Shown here piece after piece: positions 23,692 to 25,782 of a stretch of DNA of 25,782 bases (the stretch's first letter is position 1; each line of letters opens with the position of its first letter). The notes under the pieces were generated by a model that saw only the letters and a list, made by a program, of their open reading frames with translations, had not been told where the DNA came from and ran no database searches. The translations under genes and the position numbers were made by a program. The DNA is from H2-BAC3 sp045863035 (GTDB taxonomy: Bacteria; Bacteroidota; Ignavibacteria; Ignavibacteriales; Ignavibacteriaceae): NCBI GenBank assembly GCA_045863035.1, contig BTUV01000038.1, positions 1-25,782 on the forward strand, read 5' to 3'.

Positions 23692-24949
23692 ATGGCCCCA
23701 AAAGTTATTTTTTTTCTTATGAGTTTTTTAGCCTTCTTCGGCTGTGCAGGTCCTGATTAAAGATTCATTTTTTCGACCGTGAAGACTCAAAAAAAAACCA
23801 TACGGAGTTCAAATTAGAAGTGGTAGGTTCCCCTGAAAGAGAAAACCCGGAAATCTGTATTACGATTCATAGTCGTGAAGTTGTTCAAACGAGAATAACG
23901 CAATTGTATAAAAGTGAGTTATACGGAAAAATAGTTGAGGGAAGTGTGGAATTCAGAGATAGTGTCGGTGGATGGGGAAATATAGTTCCTGGAAGTATAC
24001 TAACAGTTGAATGCAATGGACAGAAATCAGCGGTCCGCGAACAGGGTGTTGGTAAATATTGTATCAACTTATTAAACTTTTTTGACAGTTCGGAATTATT
24101 AAGTGAATCATATCAGCTTAATTTCATGATGAATAGTCAAATTGTAGAGACACTTACGCTCAGATCAGCACTCTGGAGGTATGGGCTTGCTGTGCCCACT
24201 GATGATTCGTTACTGCTTGAATTTACTGACAGTACTTCACAGAATAGTTAGAGAATAAAAAAAGGTACACGATTTCTGATTCTTGGTGAAACCGGAGAGT
24301 TTGATAGATTACTGATAACAGAAATGTTGCCTTCATTCATAAAGCACTCATAGAGGTAGAGTTCTCAAGAAATCTCCCTGAAAATAAGTTTCTATCTCTT
24401 GACACTTTGACGGCTTATCGTGAAGTGCCGGAGATTATATCTCCTTTGGATAATGCTGCGGGTATGCCTGTTATAGTTGATTGTAGCTGGGCCGTGATAA
24501 GTGGAATTGATTCGTTTATTGTGCAGATCGCTGGAGACAACAGATTTGAATCAATAATCAGTGAGTACACGGTGAATAAAGAAAAAATCATGCTTAAAAA
24601 TCTTGAATATCGGACCAGATATTTTTTGCGTGTCAGGACTCTGTTAAATGGTAGTCCTAGTGACTGGAGTTCTGTTTCAAGTTTTACAACAGTGGCTGCT
24701 CCGGTTGCAAAATATAAAATACAGAGTGTTATCGGAACAAATCCTGTGGTTGTTACAGTCAATTTTGGCACAAAGCAGTGAGCAGTGAAACAAAAAAACA
24801 CTTCCTTGTATGCCGAAGTGAATGGCAAAAAAGAATTGATAGCCACTGGATTTATCAGCGCAGTATTCGATAAAAGCTGTTAGATAACGATACATGCAGC
24901 TGATGTAAAAAAACGCCTGATTCCCGGATCATTTATAACATTTGAATAA
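23692..24949 (+). pseudogene. Decayed lipoprotein gene with FN3-like module
   Basis: AGGAG at 23681-23685 precedes an ATG at 23692 that starts a lipoprotein signal (MAPKVIFFLMSFLAFFGC) but meets TAA at 23758. Coding sense continues at once in the next frame (LKIHFFDREDSKKNH..., through the open stretch 23820-24251). One lost T would explain the break. A TAG at 24249 then interrupts the frame, but readable sequence goes on (KKGTRFLILGETGEF). Near 24305-24312 the sense shifts to a third frame (ITDNRNVAFIHKALIEVEF). That frame continues to 24949 through two more in-frame stops, TGA at 24779 and TAG at 24881. About 24430-24710 encodes an FN3-like module (ISPLDNAAG, RYFLRVRT, SDWSSVSSFTT) like those of the giant protein. 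Two frameshifts and three stops indicate a dead gene; sequencing error alone is unlikely. Confidence 0.85.
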
Positions 24950-24961
24950 GGAGAAATTACA

Positions 24962-25708
24962 ATGTTGACCAGGTTACTCTGTCTCTTGATTATTATGATT
25001 GTTCCGCTGAAGCCGCAGCAGCAAACAACTATTGAAGAATTGATTGAATCAGAAACTGCGTTTGTCGGCCGGGATGTTGTCGTTATAGGTACAATTCAGG
25101 AAAATATTGGCTCAGGCCAGTATATCCTGAAAAGTGATGCTGGCGCGGTAATAATGATACTTTCTAACGCTGCCCCAACAGTCCTTAACACCAGATTAAA
25201 AGTCTCTGGGCAGGTTGCGGTTAATCCTTTGACAGGTCAGGTACAAATAATTGAACAAGACCGGCAGGTTATTAATTCGCCGGATGAGAGTTACCCTGAA
25301 TTGGATTCCCCTGACATCACTGAAACTGATGGGAAACCGTCAGGCAGAATTATATTCATTATCATTCTAATAACTTTCTTTATTGGGATTTCTGTCGGTG
25401 TCTATTTTATTACAAACCAAAAACAGCTGGAAATAAAACTGCTGTCACTTTCCACGAACAAAGAACTTACGCTGAAAGGAAAATCTCATCTGATTGGCAA
25501 AGGAACTGGCTCAGGGTTAAAGATTAATGACCCCGTTGTGAGCAGAAAACATGCCAGAATTGCTTTTAATAGCGACAGTAAAAGCTGGCATCTCACTGAC
25601 TTGGGAAGTAAAAACGGTACTTATGTCAATGATAGTAAAATACGACAGGTTAAACTTTCCCCTGGAGACATAATTACAATCTGTGGTTATAAATATAAAG
25701 TGTTATAG
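24962..25708 (+). CDS. OB-fold-transmembrane-FHA protein
   Basis: This 248-residue protein has a strong AAGGAG eight bases before the ATG. It has a signal peptide (about 1-18). A domain at about 22-105 has OB-fold character: VVVIGTIQEN, YILKSDAGAVIMIL and LKVSGQV are typical of small beta-barrels of the tRNA_anti or NirD/YgiW type. An acidic linker (about 107-127) and a transmembrane helix (about 130-151) follow. A cytoplasmic FHA domain (about 156-248) has SRKHARI and GSKNGTYVND intact; the first motif is IGK rather than IGR. This is one of the two best-preserved FHA domains in the cluster. The layout (outer small domain, one span, inner FHA) repeats that of the VWA protein. It is the last gene of the block on the strand. 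Confidence 0.92.
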   Translation: MLTRLLCLLIIMIVPLKPQQQTTIEELIESETAFVGRDVVVIGTIQENIGSGQYILKSDAGAVIMILSNAAPTVLNTRLKVSGQVAVNPLTGQVQIIEQDRQVINSPDESYPELDSPDITETDGKPSGRIIFIIILITFFIGISVGVYFITNQKQLEIKLLSLSTNKELTLKGKSHLIGKGTGSGLKINDPVVSRKHARIAFNSDSKSWHLTDLGSKNGTYVNDSKIRQVKLSPGDIITICGYKYKVL

Positions 25709-25728
25709 GCGGGGCAGTGATTTAAAAT

Positions 25729-25782
25729 TGTACCGTCCTGAAATAGGTTGACACCAAATTAACCAAATAAAGGACAAAAAAA
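25729..25782. mobile_element. Possible left end of an insertion sequence, cut by the window
   Basis: The sequence from TGTACCGTCCTGAAATAGG to the window edge looks like the terminal region of an insertion sequence. It begins TG, contains a CCTGAAATAGGTTGACACC stretch of the kind seen at IS3-like ends, and finishes AAAGGACAAAAAA, which looks like a ribosome binding site just before a start codon. The transposase and the other end are outside the window, so this is recognition from memory only. Confidence 0.3.

Noticed and set aside
23692..24949. Programmed frameshifting or stop readthrough in the broken lipoprotein gene
   Set aside because: Five separate breaks of different kinds (two shifts, TAG, TGA, TAG) fit decay better than any recoding mechanism.

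Overview
The window looks like chromosomal DNA from the Ignavibacteria/Chlorobi branch of the Bacteroidota-Chlorobiota group. The main clue is the end of the 2469-residue surface protein. It carries a YQNYPNPFNP motif, an LSSGVYYLRV motif and a lysine-rich final strand, the type A (Por/T9SS) sorting domain that is common in those bacteria. A Bacteroidetes-like -7 box (TAnnTTTG) before the first gene fits this. The assignment rests on pattern recognition, not on a search.

Layout. Positions 1-930 are AT-rich and gene-poor. They hold a doubtful minus-strand coding remnant and a 12-bp tandem repeat (7 units, 708-791) just upstream of the first gene. From 931 to 25708 every gene is on the plus strand with gaps of about 40 bp or less or short overlaps, and I see no convincing internal terminator, so the block reads as one operon of about 24.8 kb. 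In order it encodes: an exported protein with a C-terminal membrane anchor; a giant exported protein built of FN3-like and other beta modules; an outer-membrane-type barrel with thrombospondin type 3 calcium repeats; an RDD membrane protein with an FHA domain; a soluble FHA protein with an acidic N-terminus; a membrane PP2C phosphatase; an FHA-membrane protein; a membrane Ser/Thr kinase lacking the HRD arginine; a second, canonical Ser/Thr kinase with an FHA-like domain and a tail anchor; a VWA-membrane-FHA protein; a lipoprotein trypsin-like protease with an SNase-like N-terminus; an 808-residue lipoprotein with carboxypeptidase-regulatory-like domains and a DUF2135-like end; a decayed lipoprotein gene with an FN3-like module; and an OB-fold-membrane-FHA protein. 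The last bases (25729-25782) may be the edge of an insertion sequence.

How the genes may work together (inference). The cytoplasmic side has a complete phospho-threonine circuit: two kinases, one phosphatase and six FHA or FHA-like modules. Most of these proteins also have a membrane span and an extracytoplasmic beta-rich, VWA or OB-fold domain. The envelope side supplies a giant adhesin or scaffold, a calcium-repeat barrel, two intact lipoproteins and a protease. The simplest reading is a transenvelope assembly or sensing system in which the state of a large surface structure is coupled to Ser/Thr phosphorylation inside. It recalls the kinase/phosphatase/FHA control module of type VI secretion, but no T6SS structural gene is present. 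I do not recognise this exact set as a named system.
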